Shown here: one piece after another, positions 43,213 to 52,353 of the stretch
Numbering within the stretch: the first letter of the stretch is position 1
Layout of the letters: the number at the start of each line of letters is the position of its first letter
Notes under the pieces: generated by a model
What the model was told of the DNA's origin: nothing
The model's input: the letters and a program-made list of their open reading frames with translations, nothing else
Databases searched by the model: none
Made by a program: the position numbers and the translations under genes
Source: a bacterium
GTDB lineage: Bacteria > AUK180
Assembly: GCA_023144005.1 (NCBI GenBank)
Contig: JAGLGN010000020.1
Coordinates: 136,941-200,940, forward strand
Direction of reading: 5' to 3'
DNA: 64,000 bases

Positions 43213-44287
43213 TTATATATTCCTTGATCTCTTTTTTGAAGCGTTCCTTTGAAAATCTAACGGCACTCTTTGAGATCTCCTCCGCATTCCATTCCATTGC
43301 TTCAAATCTTGTCAATGCGGCATTCAACGCGGACACGGCCTGTCGGTCAAAGAAGATGCCGGTCTGTCCTTCCTTAATAATATCGCGGGAGCCGCCCTTA
43401 TTAAATGCGATCACAGGCGTACCTGAAGCCAGCGACTCCACCATCGTTATACCGAAATCCTCAAATCCCGGGAAGATATATCCTTTAGCGCCGGAAAAGA
43501 GATCGACGACTTTTTCATCTGACGGTGAAAGTTCAAATACAATATTCGAATGTCCTTTTGCCAGTTTTTTCAATGCTTTATATCCGGGGCCGCTGCCGGC
43601 AACTATCAATTTCCTTCCGCTCTGTGTAAATGCCTTTACGGCAAGGTCTAAACGCTTATAGGGAACAAAGGCGGAGAATACAAGATAGTGGTCTTTTCTC
43701 TTATTATTAATGTTTCCCGCAAATCTTGAAATATCTACGGGAGGAAAGATCAGATCCGAGCTCCGGGAGTAGTATTTTTTGATACGGGATCGGATAAAAC
43801 TCGATATCGCGATAAAATGATCCACCCGAGTTGCGGTGATATAATCCCAGTTTCTCATATAGGATAGGAAACCATCCATAAATAATCGAGATAATCCTTT
43901 CTTATTTTTGAAATAATCGAAGTAGCGGTCCCATGCATATCTGACCGGTGTAAATAAATATGAGATATGAACGGTACCCGGATGTATCATCACACCCTTT
44001 GCGACGGTATGTGAAAGGGAGATAACGAGATCGTAGCCGGAAAGGTCGAATCCTTCAATGGCCATAGGCATTAATGGCAGGTAATATCGGTAAAAACGCT
44101 TCGCGAAAGGCAGGCGCTGAATAAAGGAGACTTTCCTGACCCGTGAGAGTATCTTCTCGGGTATCTGCCCCTTATACGCAATAAGAGAATATACATCAGC
44201 CTTGGGGTAGAGTTCTAAAAAAGCAGACAACACTTTTTCCCCGCCCCTGTAAGTTATGAGCCAATCGTGTATTATTGCTATCTTCAT
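43190..44287 (-). CDS. Glycosyltransferase family 4 (group 1)
   Basis: 365 residues. The N-terminal Rossmann half begins MKIAIIHDWLITYRGGEKVL. The C-terminal half carries the GT4 donor-site pattern: VFSAFVPYKRLDLAVKAF, then GFEDFGITMVESLASGTPVI (E-x7-E motif) and FNKGGSRDII. It transfers a sugar from a nucleotide donor in surface-polysaccharide assembly; the donor is unknown. The ATG lies 5 nt after a likely -10 box with no Shine-Dalgarno, so a leaderless mRNA is possible. Divergent from rex. Confidence 0.92.
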   Translation of the reverse strand: MKIAIIHDWLITYRGGEKVLSAFLELYPKADVYSLIAYKGQIPEKILSRVRKVSFIQRLPFAKRFYRYYLPLMPMAIEGFDLSGYDLVISLSHTVAKGVMIHPGTVHISYLFTPVRYAWDRYFDYFKNKKGLSRLFMDGFLSYMRNWDYITATRVDHFIAISSFIRSRIKKYYSRSSDLIFPPVDISRFAGNINNKRKDHYLVFSAFVPYKRLDLAVKAFTQSGRKLIVAGSGPGYKALKKLAKGHSNIVFELSPSDEKVVDLFSGAKGYIFPGFEDFGITMVESLASGTPVIAFNKGGSRDIIKEGQTGIFFDRQAVSALNAALTRFEAMEWNAEEISKSAVRFSKERFKKEIKEYINEKMESI

Positions 44288-44292
44288 ATGAG

Positions 44293-44321
44293 AGTTTACA
44301 TTTTTAGCTGCTTTTTTTCAA
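44293..44321 (-). promoter_or_regulatory. Promoter of the polysaccharide pair, probably leaderless
   Basis: TTGAAA (44321-44316), 17-nt spacer, TAAACT (44298-44293), then 5 nt to the ATG at 44287. The -10 box is weaker than in the other two leaderless cases. Confidence 0.55.
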
Positions 44322-44327
44322 ATTTCC

Positions 44328-44356
44328 TTGACTTTATTCATACGATATTCTATAAT
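44328..44356 (+). promoter_or_regulatory. Strong promoter of the rex-MBX operon
   Basis: TTGACT (44328-44333), exact 17-nt spacer, TATAAT (44351-44356). The predicted start site (about 44363) falls in the Rex-type inverted repeat. Confidence 0.8.
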
Positions 44357-44360
44357 GTAT

Positions 44361-44380
44361 GTGAAAGTTATCACTTTCAC
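44361..44380 (+). promoter_or_regulatory. Putative Rex operator at the transcription start
   Basis: The 20 bases GTGAAAGTTATCACTTTCAC form a perfect inverted repeat (7-bp arms, 6-nt centre) just after the -10 box. GTGAAA/TTTCAC are Rex half-sites, but known Rex sites place them about 4 bp closer together. Autorepression relieved by high NADH is the expected logic. Confidence 0.65.
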
Positions 44381-44400
44381 TTAACATTGGAGGCAAAGCC

Positions 44401-45060
44401 ATGCGCAATAACAGTTTTGACAATGTTCCCGAGAGTATTGTAGGGCGATTAGCATCGTATCACAGATGTCTCAAGAATGCCGCTTCTACTGGGCAAACGG
44501 TCATCAAATCGTCTGATATTTCTAAATTATGCGGCATCAAAGCAACCGTTGTTCGAAAGGATCTCACCCATTTCGGGGAATTCGGCATCAAAGGCAAGGG
44601 CTATAATATTATCACCCTATCCTCTAATATCGAAGAGATCATGGGATTGAACACCGAGAAAAAGGTCATCCTTATCGGAGCGGGCAATCTTGGTACCGCA
44701 CTTCTGAAATACCCCGGCTTCTCCGGCGCGAATTTCAAATTTCTCGCAGCATTCGATATAGGGGCGGAAATAATCGGAACATCCATCAATTCCGTTCCGA
44801 TCCTTCACATTGATAAGTTGGGTGCATTCCTCAAAAGCAATGAGGTTCAGATAGCGATCCTTACCGTCCCCTCGCAGGAAGCGGAAACGATCGCATCTCA
44901 ACTTCACAATTGCTCAATCAAGGGGATCTTGAATTTTACCTCCGCCATCTTGAAATCTGATGACGGGAAGTTCTATATAAGGAATATCGATCTGTCCAAG
45001 GAATTGGAAGTGATCTCGTTCTGTATGAAGAAATGTTTAAAAAATAAGGAGGAAAAATGA
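44401..45060 (+). CDS. rex: Redox-sensing transcriptional repressor Rex
   Basis: 219 residues. The N-terminal winged helix (about 1-80) contains the recognition segment IKATVVRKDLTHFGEFG, close to the canonical Rex motif. The Rossmann domain starts at about 85 with GAGNLGTALLKYPGF (93-98 GxGxxG) and includes FDIGAEIIG and ILTVPSQEAETIA. A C-terminal domain-swapped helix ends the protein. Rex dimers bind DNA when NAD+ dominates and release it when NADH rises. GGAGG lies 7 nt before the ATG. It overlaps mrpE by 4 nt, so it is coupled to the complex genes it probably controls. Confidence 0.95.
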   Translation: MRNNSFDNVPESIVGRLASYHRCLKNAASTGQTVIKSSDISKLCGIKATVVRKDLTHFGEFGIKGKGYNIITLSSNIEEIMGLNTEKKVILIGAGNLGTALLKYPGFSGANFKFLAAFDIGAEIIGTSINSVPILHIDKLGAFLKSNEVQIAILTVPSQEAETIASQLHNCSIKGILNFTSAILKSDDGKFYIRNIDLSKELEVISFCMKKCLKNKEEK

Positions 45061-45551
45061 AGCTAAGCCGCTACATCTTTGTTCTCTTGATCATTCTCCT
45101 GCTTTGGATATTATTGGTTTGGCCGATAGATGCAGGGAAATTGATACTGGGCGCGGGGATCGCTCTGATCACCGCAATTCCCAGCTCAATGCTTTTCAAA
45201 ACGGGGATGAGTGCCTTGAACCCGATGAAACTCTTATGGATCATCCTCTATATCCCTTTCTTTCTCTATAAATTACTGATGGCAAATATTCAGATCGCTA
45301 TGGTGGTCCTATCACCCAAAATCAATATAAAACCCGCCATATTAAAGGCAAAGACGGACCTGAAGAATGATACTGCCAAATTATGGCTCGCAAATTCCAT
45401 AACCCTTACCCCGGGGACATTAACGGTCGATGTAAAAGGTGATGAGATCTTTGTTCACTGCGTAAATCCGGGAGATAAGAAAAACTGGCTGAAGGAGAAG
45501 GTTTTAATGCCCTTTGAAAAGTTCTTGAAAGGAGGCGTTGATGAAAGCTGA
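45057..45551 (+). CDS. mrpE: Mrp/MBX complex subunit, MrpE (MbxA-like)
   Basis: 164 residues with two to three N-terminal membrane segments (about 6-40 and 58-80). The MrpE signature ANSITLTPGTLTVDVKGDEI occurs at about 113-132. It is part of the Mrp-type sodium/proton antiporter module that MBH/MBX complexes share. It has ATGA overlap with rex and is the first of 13 tightly packed subunit genes. Confidence 0.93.
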   Translation: MKLSRYIFVLLIILLLWILLVWPIDAGKLILGAGIALITAIPSSMLFKTGMSALNPMKLLWIILYIPFFLYKLLMANIQIAMVVLSPKINIKPAILKAKTDLKNDTAKLWLANSITLTPGTLTVDVKGDEIFVHCVNPGDKKNWLKEKVLMPFEKFLKGGVDES

Positions 45552-45810
45552 ACTTCTGCAGTGGATATGGGTCGCTATGTTATCAACAGGAATTATCCTC
45601 GTCTTTATTCGGCTGCTCATCGGAAAGGGCCGGCTCAACAGAATAATGGCACTGGATACCTTGACTACGATAACCACTTCCCTTTTGATGGTCATCTCCA
45701 TATACTCGGGAGAAAGGCTCTTTCTGGATGTAGCCATTGTATATGCGATTCTGGCGTTCACCTCGGTAATTGCCGTCGCTAAGTACTGCGATGCAGGGAG
45801 GCGGTCATGA
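45541..45810 (+). CDS. mrpF: Mrp/MBX complex subunit, MrpF (MbxB-like)
   Basis: 89 residues from the ATG at 45541, preceded by AGGAGG at 5 nt spacing; a TTG one codon earlier is less likely. Three membrane helices are seen with the MrpF pattern RLLIGKGRLNRIMALDTLTT and AIVYAILAFTSVIAVAKY. It overlaps mrpE by 11 nt and mrpG by 4 nt. Confidence 0.92.
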   Translation: MKAELLQWIWVAMLSTGIILVFIRLLIGKGRLNRIMALDTLTTITTSLLMVISIYSGERLFLDVAIVYAILAFTSVIAVAKYCDAGRRS

Positions 45811-46136
45811 TTATCGCCGGAGGAATTCTAATATTTATAGGTACTCTTTTTTCCATGCTGAGCGGCCTGGGTGTGCTGCGCATGCCGGACCTTTATAATC
45901 GTTTACAGGCAGGAACAAAGGCATCAACACTGGGAGTGATCTCGATCGCATTAGGCGGTGCATTTCTAATGCCCGATCAATGGGCCAAATTCCTTTTGAT
46001 AGCGGTTTTCGTTGCCGCCACCAACCCCATTTCCTCAAGTTATCTCGCCAGGATAAAGCACAAAGAGGATGAGGAGGGAATATCTGCTTTATTGGAAAAG
46101 GATCAATTTGAAGAGAAGGAAGGAGTGACGAAGTGA
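45807..46136 (+). CDS. mrpG: Mrp/MBX complex subunit, MrpG (MbxC-like)
   Basis: 109 residues. The MrpG motif GVLRMPDLYNRLQAGTKAST is at about 21-40, with three membrane helices and a charged tail (HKEDEEGISALLEKDQFEEK). ATGA overlap with mrpF. Confidence 0.94.
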   Translation: MIIAGGILIFIGTLFSMLSGLGVLRMPDLYNRLQAGTKASTLGVISIALGGAFLMPDQWAKFLLIAVFVAATNPISSSYLARIKHKEDEEGISALLEKDQFEEKEGVTK

Positions 46137-46387
46137 GTATCATATTGATAATAACACTTCTTGCGGGAGTGGTCATGATCGGAGCAGCGATATACGCTGT
46201 TTTCTCACAGAATATTCTTCATGCGATCATCGGTTTCGGAGTTATCTCTCTTCTGGCTGCTCTGCTGTTTGTGATAATGAAAGCTCCGGATGTAGCAATC
46301 ACCGAGGCATCCATCGGGTCGGGGCTTACCATCGCGGTATTTCTTTTTGTCTTGAAAAGGATCAAGAAGGAGGCGAAGGATGAGTAA
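46133..46387 (+). CDS. MBX complex subunit MbxD-like (DUF4040, MrpA C-terminal-like)
   Basis: 84 residues with a GTG start overlapping the mrpG stop. Three membrane helices with the conserved block KAPDVAITEASIGSGLTIAV, found in MbhD and in the C-terminal part of MrpA. In antiporter models this Glu lies on the ion path. Confidence 0.9.
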   Translation: MSIILIITLLAGVVMIGAAIYAVFSQNILHAIIGFGVISLLAALLFVIMKAPDVAITEASIGSGLTIAVFLFVLKRIKKEAKDE

Positions 46388-47174
46388 TCCGAGAATCTCC
46401 AGATATATATTTTCTCTGATACTGACAGTCCTGCTGGGCTATGCGGTGTTTGCCGCTCTTGGAACCCAGGGAGGAACTCTCAGATTCGGGCCGCATTCCC
46501 CCGCTTCCAGGATTTCCGGGGCAATGATCGAAAAGAACATAGAAGGGGCAAGGCCCAATTTGACTGCCAAGAACCATACGGGCCCATCCAATGTCAACTT
46601 CGCTCCCGGATCAAAAGGACTGGAGAACGGAGCAGCCAATATAGTATCCTCAATAGTCGCCGATTACCGCTCCTTTGACACTTTTGGAGAGGTACTTGTA
46701 CTCTTTGCGGCTGTTACCGGGTTCATGCTTTTGCTGCCCGATAAAAAAGGCAAAAATAAAGGGGTAACCTCGGAGGCGCCTAATTTCGTTCTTGCAAAAG
46801 CCGCGCCTATAGTATTCGCCTTTGCCATGATAACCGGAGTATATATCTCATTCAACGGGCATCTTACACCGGGAGGAGGATTTGCGGGAGGAGCGGTGAT
46901 CGCCACAGGAATACTGATCCTTGTTCTTTCGGGAAATGAGTTCAATTCCCAATTACTTTCCCTGACCGAAACAATAGCTGGACTGCTTTTCTTAGCAGTG
47001 GGAGCAGCGGGACTTGTTCTGAAGGGTAATTTCCTACAGAATGTGATCCCGACAGGCGTTTTGGGATACATTTTCTCATCCGGAATAGTTCTGGCGCTTA
47101 ATCTGATAATAGGACTTAAGGTCGGAGCGGAGCTGGGCTCATTGATACTTGCCGGCGGAAAAAAGGAGATATAG
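46380..47174 (+). CDS. mrpB: MBX complex subunit: MbhE-like part fused to MrpB/MbxF-like domain
   Basis: 264 residues. The first ~125 hold one membrane helix (about 10-28), a periplasmic-type loop rich in Gly/Asn and a second helix, as in MbhE. Residues about 133-264 carry the MrpB domain (ISFNGHLTPGGGFAGGAVIA is its hallmark) with four helices. The single frame joins what are often two genes. It overlaps the previous gene by 8 nt and abuts mrpC. Confidence 0.9.
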   Translation: MSNPRISRYIFSLILTVLLGYAVFAALGTQGGTLRFGPHSPASRISGAMIEKNIEGARPNLTAKNHTGPSNVNFAPGSKGLENGAANIVSSIVADYRSFDTFGEVLVLFAAVTGFMLLLPDKKGKNKGVTSEAPNFVLAKAAPIVFAFAMITGVYISFNGHLTPGGGFAGGAVIATGILILVLSGNEFNSQLLSLTETIAGLLFLAVGAAGLVLKGNFLQNVIPTGVLGYIFSSGIVLALNLIIGLKVGAELGSLILAGGKKEI

Positions 47175-47537
47175 ATGTTTACAATATTATATACCATATC
47201 TCTTGTACTGGCACTGATAGGCATTTTCGGAATGATATCACAGAAAAACCTTATAAAGATACTTATCTCGCTGAATATTCTTGAAACCGGAGTGAATCTC
47301 TTTCTGGTCACAGCGGGATGGTCGGCGGAAGCCAAGGTACCGATCATAACCGGAAAACTGGGACTTCCCGCTGCTGTGAATTTTGTTGATCCCCTGCCGC
47401 AGGCACTCGTGCTTACCTCCATAGTTATCGGACTTGGGATCACAGCGGTTGCCCTGGCCCTCATATTGAGGTATTACAGAAAAACCGGAAGCTTGACCCT
47501 CGAACCCTCAGAATTTCAGGCGGGAGGTGAAAGATGA
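47175..47537 (+). CDS. mrpC: MBX complex subunit MrpC/NuoK-like (MbxG)
   Basis: 120 residues with three membrane helices. The NuoK/MrpC hallmark KILISLNILETGVNLFLVTA, including the conserved Glu, is followed by DPLPQALVLTSIVIGLGITA. ATGA overlap with the next gene. Confidence 0.95.
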   Translation: MFTILYTISLVLALIGIFGMISQKNLIKILISLNILETGVNLFLVTAGWSAEAKVPIITGKLGLPAAVNFVDPLPQALVLTSIVIGLGITAVALALILRYYRKTGSLTLEPSEFQAGGER

Positions 47538-48991
47538 ACACATATCTGACACTCCTTATTATACTGCCTGTATTCGCCGCGTTCCTGATGTACTTCTTCA
47601 GAAAAGCGGACAATTGGGTCAATATCGCCATCATGTCCTTTGTCACTCTTTTCGGAACGGTCTCCTCATTGGTCATGCTCTTCTCGCAAGGGATGGAAGT
47701 CGTAGCTCTTGGGGGATGGAAGCCGCCTTACGGGATAGTTCTGGTAGGTGATCAGCTCTCTTTGATCTTTGTGGCGCTTATTTACCTCATCGCCTATCTT
47801 ATCGCGCAATTTGGAGGGATCGAGCGGACAAAAACAAACGATCACAAGTCCGGCGCCCTCTTCATGCTGCTTACTGCCGCGGCGGCAGGAATGATCCTGA
47901 CTGGAGATCTTTTCAACTTCTTCGTTTTCATGGAATTAGCGGCGATCTCCTCCTATGTGCTTATTGCAAAGGGGGGATGCAGGAGCTCATACACGGGAGC
48001 TTTAAAATATATCTTCACCGGAGGATTGGCATCGATGCTTATGCTCCTGGGGATCGGAATACTCTACAATACCACCGGAACACTGAATATCGCGCATCTG
48101 ATGGTCCGTATAGGATTGGTAGGCGATAGCCTGAGATGGCTGGCGCTGGGACTTGTCCTTTGCGGAATACTCCTGAAAATGGAGGTATTCCCTTTCAATT
48201 TATGGGTGCCTGAATCATATAAAGGCGCGCCTGCCGGAATGAAAATAGTACTCGGCTCCATTCTTTCCACGGTCGGCGGATATGCGCTCATCAGGCTATA
48301 TCCCATTCTGATACAGAATCCCGGGCTGATCAAAATGCTTCTCCCGCTTGCTTTGCTTTCCTTAATACTGGCAGAACTTGCGGCATACCGGGAAAAGCAT
48401 ATCAACCGTTTACTGGGTTACTCTTCCGCCGGGCAGATGGCATTGGTAATGCTGGCGATACTCTTTGGTGGAAGAATCGGCATTTATGCCGCGATCTTTA
48501 TTGTGATCGCTCATGCGATGGCGAAAGCCGTACTCTTTTTTGTCGGAGCTCATTTCAAAGAAAGCACGGGCTCCTCAATGTGGGAATCATACCGCGGCTT
48601 GAGTAAGATTTCCCCGATCGGAGCGGCTCTGTTTACGATTGCCGCGCTTTCATTGACCGGCATTCCCGGCATGATGGGATTCTGGGGAAAGCTGAGTATG
48701 ATCGGAGCCGGATTGGCTTCCGCCAAGTATTTCTCGATCGCAATAATTCTTATTATAACGATAGTAGAAGGCGTATACTTTTTAAGGATCTCCGGAACAT
48801 TATATCAGAGCACTGAGAGCGATGTCAAAGCGAAGGCATCATATCTGCTGATACCGGCAGTGATACTGGTCCTGATAATTGTGCTTGTCGGATTCTGGCC
48901 TGGATGCATCTCCAAAATAATAAATGGCGGAGTATCCGCGGCGGAGAGGAGTTCTGAATATGCAAAGCTTGTGCTTGACTACTTACTTTAG
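47534..48991 (+). CDS. mrpD: MBX complex antiporter-like subunit H (MrpD/NuoN type)
   Basis: 485 residues, about 14 membrane helices. Proton-channel landmarks of the family are present: Glu in FFVFMELAAISSYVLIAKGG, Lys in GALKYIFTGG, and WVPESYKGAPAGMKIVLGSI on the broken helix. A later Lys/His-rich helix is AIFIVIAHAMAKAVLFFVGA. It moves Na+ or H+ in response to electron transfer. Nine nucleotides separate it from the second antiporter-like gene. Confidence 0.93.
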   Translation: MNTYLTLLIILPVFAAFLMYFFRKADNWVNIAIMSFVTLFGTVSSLVMLFSQGMEVVALGGWKPPYGIVLVGDQLSLIFVALIYLIAYLIAQFGGIERTKTNDHKSGALFMLLTAAAAGMILTGDLFNFFVFMELAAISSYVLIAKGGCRSSYTGALKYIFTGGLASMLMLLGIGILYNTTGTLNIAHLMVRIGLVGDSLRWLALGLVLCGILLKMEVFPFNLWVPESYKGAPAGMKIVLGSILSTVGGYALIRLYPILIQNPGLIKMLLPLALLSLILAELAAYREKHINRLLGYSSAGQMALVMLAILFGGRIGIYAAIFIVIAHAMAKAVLFFVGAHFKESTGSSMWESYRGLSKISPIGAALFTIAALSLTGIPGMMGFWGKLSMIGAGLASAKYFSIAIILIITIVEGVYFLRISGTLYQSTESDVKAKASYLLIPAVILVLIIVLVGFWPGCISKIINGGVSAAERSSEYAKLVLDYLL

Positions 48992-49000
48992 GAGCAGACA

Positions 49001-50881
49001 ATGATATCTATTGGAGCAATGATCATTTTGGCGGTAGTATTGGCGCTGATCACCCGTGTCTTCCTAATGAAGCACAAATTACTCTCATGGGTGCTCTTCT
49101 CTGCATACACCGCATTTTCCGTTTTTGTTCTGCTGAAACTTTACGGCAATTGGAATTATTTTGAAACAATGAACCTTTCCTATCTTGTGGGCAGGATTAA
49201 TATGCGACCAGGATTCTTGAATAAGCCGCTGGGGTGGTTCTTTTCATTCTTCGTCATGGCTATGTCCTTTTTGAATTCGTTTTTTTCAATGGGATTTTCA
49301 AAGTCGAGCCATTCGAGAAATATCGTGCCCCATTGGCTGATGATCCTGGCAGCATCGCTGACGGTGTTCTTTACCAAGGATTGGCTGCTCTTCATTATCG
49401 GCTGGGAAACTCTGGGTTGGGCGAGTTTCTTTATCATAATGGGGGGAAAGCAGAAAAAATACAAGGATTCGATGAGTTATTATTTCTTCAGCCTGGTCTC
49501 GGGGATGCTTCTGATCGCCGCGGTATGGATGATAGGGATAAAATTCCGCACATTGAATATTCATACTACCACAAGGTCGATGATAATATTGGCGAAAAAT
49601 ACTCCATGGCAGGCATTTCCGACATTGCTTATGCTGACCCTGTCATTTCTGATCAAGTCCGGCGCATACCCGTTCCATATCTGGGCTCCTCGGGCGCATA
49701 AATCCGCCCCCGCTGATTTTTCACCCTTTATTTCCGGCATTATGATCAAATTCGGCATCTTCGGACTGCTGCTTTATGTTATACCGATAGTGAGCAAAGG
49801 TTATGCCGGCTATTCTATTTTCGGAATGCCGGTATTTGCATGGGTATTTTCATGGCTGGGCATCATTACTTCGGCAATAGCGACGGTACTCGCATTTTCA
49901 GAGAATGACGCAAAGAGGTTGATGGCATATTCTTCCGTAGCAAATGCCGGATACATAATAACGGCGATCTTTCTGGGAACTGCACTCGGTATCAAGGGAG
50001 GACTTCTTCACGCCTTCAATCATATGATCTTCAAGGCAGTAATATTTATGACCATCGCCGCCGTTGTTTACCGGACAGGTGAAACCGATATGAACAAAAT
50101 GGGAGGGCTGGCTTATAAGATGCCGATAACATTCATGACCTTCCTCCTGGGAATAATCGCAGCGGCAGGTATCGCACCCATGAACGGCTTTGTGTCAAAG
50201 TGGATGATCTATCAGGCGCTGCTTGGGCAGAAGCATTACTTCATGACAGTAGCGATGTTCTTTGCTTCCACCGGCGCATTCCTCTATCTTTACCGGGCAT
50301 TACACGCCATATTCCTCGGGCAGATCAGAGAGGTTCACGAAAGAGAAGTTAAGGAAGTTCCATTCCTTATGCAGATCCCGATGTGGATCGGTATGATACT
50401 GATGTTCGGCCTGGGCGTATTTCCCGGATATCTCCTACGGCCTATGATGCCGTTGATGAAGACCTTCGGAAGTTCCATTTCAGAATCTCTGAATGTCGTC
50501 CAGGGTTCGGTTGGGAGCCTGAATACCTTGTTCTCCACGGTGATCTTCATTCTTGGCGTGGTAATAGCCGCAGCGATATTCTTCCTTTCCGCTAAGACAC
50601 ATAAAACACCGATGATGGATAATTACACCTCCGGGGAAGACCCTGAAGAATGGAATGTCACCCCGAATAAATATCAATTTTCTTACGGGTTCTACGAACC
50701 CATTACAAAGATGTTCTCATGGGCACTGAAGCGCTCCGTGGATAAAGCGTATTTTAAGGCCTCATACATCCTTAAGATCATCGGACGGGAGATCAATATG
50801 ATCTTCACCGATCATAACAATTGGGGTTATGCCGCCCTCCTTGGGCTCTTGGCAATGATAATCGGGGGGCTTTTCTTATGA
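49001..50881 (+). CDS. MBX complex second antiporter-like subunit H' (NuoL/MrpA type)
   Basis: 626 residues, about 15-16 membrane helices. The channel Glu lies in LFIIGWETLGWASFFIIMGG and the broken-helix motif is PFHIWAPRAHKSAPADFSPF. LHAFNHMIFKAVIFM carries the central His/Lys. A C-terminal extension (about 540-626) contains the acidic DNYTSGEDPEEWNVTPNKYQ and a last membrane helix. Two antiporter-like subunits (H and H') distinguish MBX/MBS from MBH hydrogenase, which has one. Confidence 0.92.
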   Translation: MISIGAMIILAVVLALITRVFLMKHKLLSWVLFSAYTAFSVFVLLKLYGNWNYFETMNLSYLVGRINMRPGFLNKPLGWFFSFFVMAMSFLNSFFSMGFSKSSHSRNIVPHWLMILAASLTVFFTKDWLLFIIGWETLGWASFFIIMGGKQKKYKDSMSYYFFSLVSGMLLIAAVWMIGIKFRTLNIHTTTRSMIILAKNTPWQAFPTLLMLTLSFLIKSGAYPFHIWAPRAHKSAPADFSPFISGIMIKFGIFGLLLYVIPIVSKGYAGYSIFGMPVFAWVFSWLGIITSAIATVLAFSENDAKRLMAYSSVANAGYIITAIFLGTALGIKGGLLHAFNHMIFKAVIFMTIAAVVYRTGETDMNKMGGLAYKMPITFMTFLLGIIAAAGIAPMNGFVSKWMIYQALLGQKHYFMTVAMFFASTGAFLYLYRALHAIFLGQIREVHEREVKEVPFLMQIPMWIGMILMFGLGVFPGYLLRPMMPLMKTFGSSISESLNVVQGSVGSLNTLFSTVIFILGVVIAAAIFFLSAKTHKTPMMDNYTSGEDPEEWNVTPNKYQFSYGFYEPITKMFSWALKRSVDKAYFKASYILKIIGREINMIFTDHNNWGYAALLGLLAMIIGGLFL

Positions 50882-51768
50882 TTACCATGATATTAAACGC
50901 AATTTTATATTCCGTTGGAGGGATAATGGTCGGACTTCTCTTTATCGGCTTGGGCAGGATCATAACCGCCCGAGTACAGAGAAGGATAGGGCCGCCTTTC
51001 TATCAGCAGTTCATCGATGTGATAAAACTCCTCGCAAGGGAATCCATCTGGCATCATTGGATAATGACCCTCGGCTCAATAATGGCGCTGGGCGGATTGA
51101 TCGCCACGATGGTACATGTCCCCGTAGCCGGTTGGCTGCCTTATGATTCCGGCGGACCGATCTTTTTAATACTATATCTCGCAACGATAGGATATCTGGG
51201 AATGGCTATGGGGGTTTCCGCTTCGGGAAACCCGAATGCGCCGCTGGGGATCGGAAGAGCACTTTCACTGATGCTGGGATATGAAATTCCTTTTGCGGCG
51301 ATATTGATACTCTTTATAAGCTTAACCGGATCGTCGTCACTTACGGAAATAGCTGCGATGCAGACGGGTGGTTTCCTGAGCTGGAATATCGTCAAATTCC
51401 CTCTGGCGTTCATTGCCGCGGAGATCACTGTACAGGCGATGATGGCGGAGAAACCCTTTGACCAGATGATCGCGCCATCGGAAATAGCATCAGGGCCATT
51501 GGTCGAGCTCGGCGGAAAATTCCTGGGACTCGGAATGATTCAGATGGCGGTCGCCATTTACTTTGAAACGGCTATTATGGTAAATCTCTTCTTCGGCGGC
51601 GGGGCGAATATCTTCACCTTCACGCTGAAGCAATTCGGGGTTTACACCATTGCGATACTGATAAATTCTGTAATGCCAAGATATAAGATAGAGAACGCGG
51701 TGCGTTATATTTGGACGGTGCCGCTCGCTCTTATCATCATTCAGATGCTCATCGTCTTTTTAAGATAG
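50878..51768 (+). CDS. nuoH: MBX complex subunit M (NuoH-like)
   Basis: 296 residues from the ATG at 50878, which overlaps the previous stop (ATGA) and follows GGGGGG; the longer upstream frame lies inside the preceding gene. About eight membrane helices. NuoH signatures: RVQRRIGPPFYQQFIDVIKL near the start, GYEIPFA, and EKPFDQMIAPSEIASGPLVE. It anchors the peripheral arm and links redox chemistry to the pump. Confidence 0.94.
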   Translation: MITMILNAILYSVGGIMVGLLFIGLGRIITARVQRRIGPPFYQQFIDVIKLLARESIWHHWIMTLGSIMALGGLIATMVHVPVAGWLPYDSGGPIFLILYLATIGYLGMAMGVSASGNPNAPLGIGRALSLMLGYEIPFAAILILFISLTGSSSLTEIAAMQTGGFLSWNIVKFPLAFIAAEITVQAMMAEKPFDQMIAPSEIASGPLVELGGKFLGLGMIQMAVAIYFETAIMVNLFFGGGANIFTFTLKQFGVYTIAILINSVMPRYKIENAVRYIWTVPLALIIIQMLIVFLR

Positions 51769-51771
51769 GAG

Positions 51772-52353
51772 ATGAAAATGTTAAACGAAATAGAACAAAA
51801 CAGAAAAGAACGCCAAAGCGCTTGGGAGTATGTGATAAATTACTTCAGAAAAAGATCTATTTGGTTGCTTCATTACTGCACCGGCTGCGGCGCAGTGGAA
51901 CTTCCCCCTGTCATGACCTCCAGATGGGATCTGGAGCGCTTCGGTGTCGGGCCCATGGCTACTCCCAGACAGGCGGATGTATTCCTTGTCACGGGTTATG
52001 CGTCTATAAAGACATTAAAAAGGATGATACGGACCTATGAACAGATGCCTAAGCCGCGCTGGGTGATCGGATTCGGCGCGTGCACCATCAATGGAGGCAT
52101 TTATTACAAATCCTACAATGTGATAAATAAGCTCGACAGGTATATACCCGTAGATATCTTTATATCGGGCTGTATGCCCCGCCCTGAAGCCATACTCGCC
52201 GCATTGGAAGAACTCAGGAATATGATACAAAGAGGTGAAGCCAAGGGCTATGACAGATATGTCAAGAATTACGACTGGTATAAGAAAAATCAGAAAGAGA
52301 TACTTGAAAGAGAAGGGTCATTATTCGGGGAGGCGGACGATGAAAACAAGTGA
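51772..52353 (+). CDS. nuoB: MBX complex small subunit J (NuoB-like)
   Basis: 193 residues. The four ligands for the terminal [4Fe-4S] (N2-like) cluster are Cys36, Cys39 (HYCTGCGAVE), Cys104 (GFGACTINGG) and Cys134 (ISGCMPRPEA). The C-x2-C form is that of group 4 hydrogenase and MBX J subunits rather than the CC pair of complex I NuoB. The C-terminus is extended and charged. GGAG precedes the ATG. Confidence 0.93.
   Translation: MKMLNEIEQNRKERQSAWEYVINYFRKRSIWLLHYCTGCGAVELPPVMTSRWDLERFGVGPMATPRQADVFLVTGYASIKTLKRMIRTYEQMPKPRWVIGFGACTINGGIYYKSYNVINKLDRYIPVDIFISGCMPRPEAILAALEELRNMIQRGEAKGYDRYVKNYDWYKKNQKEILEREGSLFGEADDENK

Noticed and set aside
52235-52339. Longer N-terminus for the NuoC-like protein
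   Set aside because: The extension lies wholly in the J gene; the ATG at 52340 has a ribosome site and fits the family length. The same reasoning removes the upstream extensions at 17287-17207 and 50821-50877.
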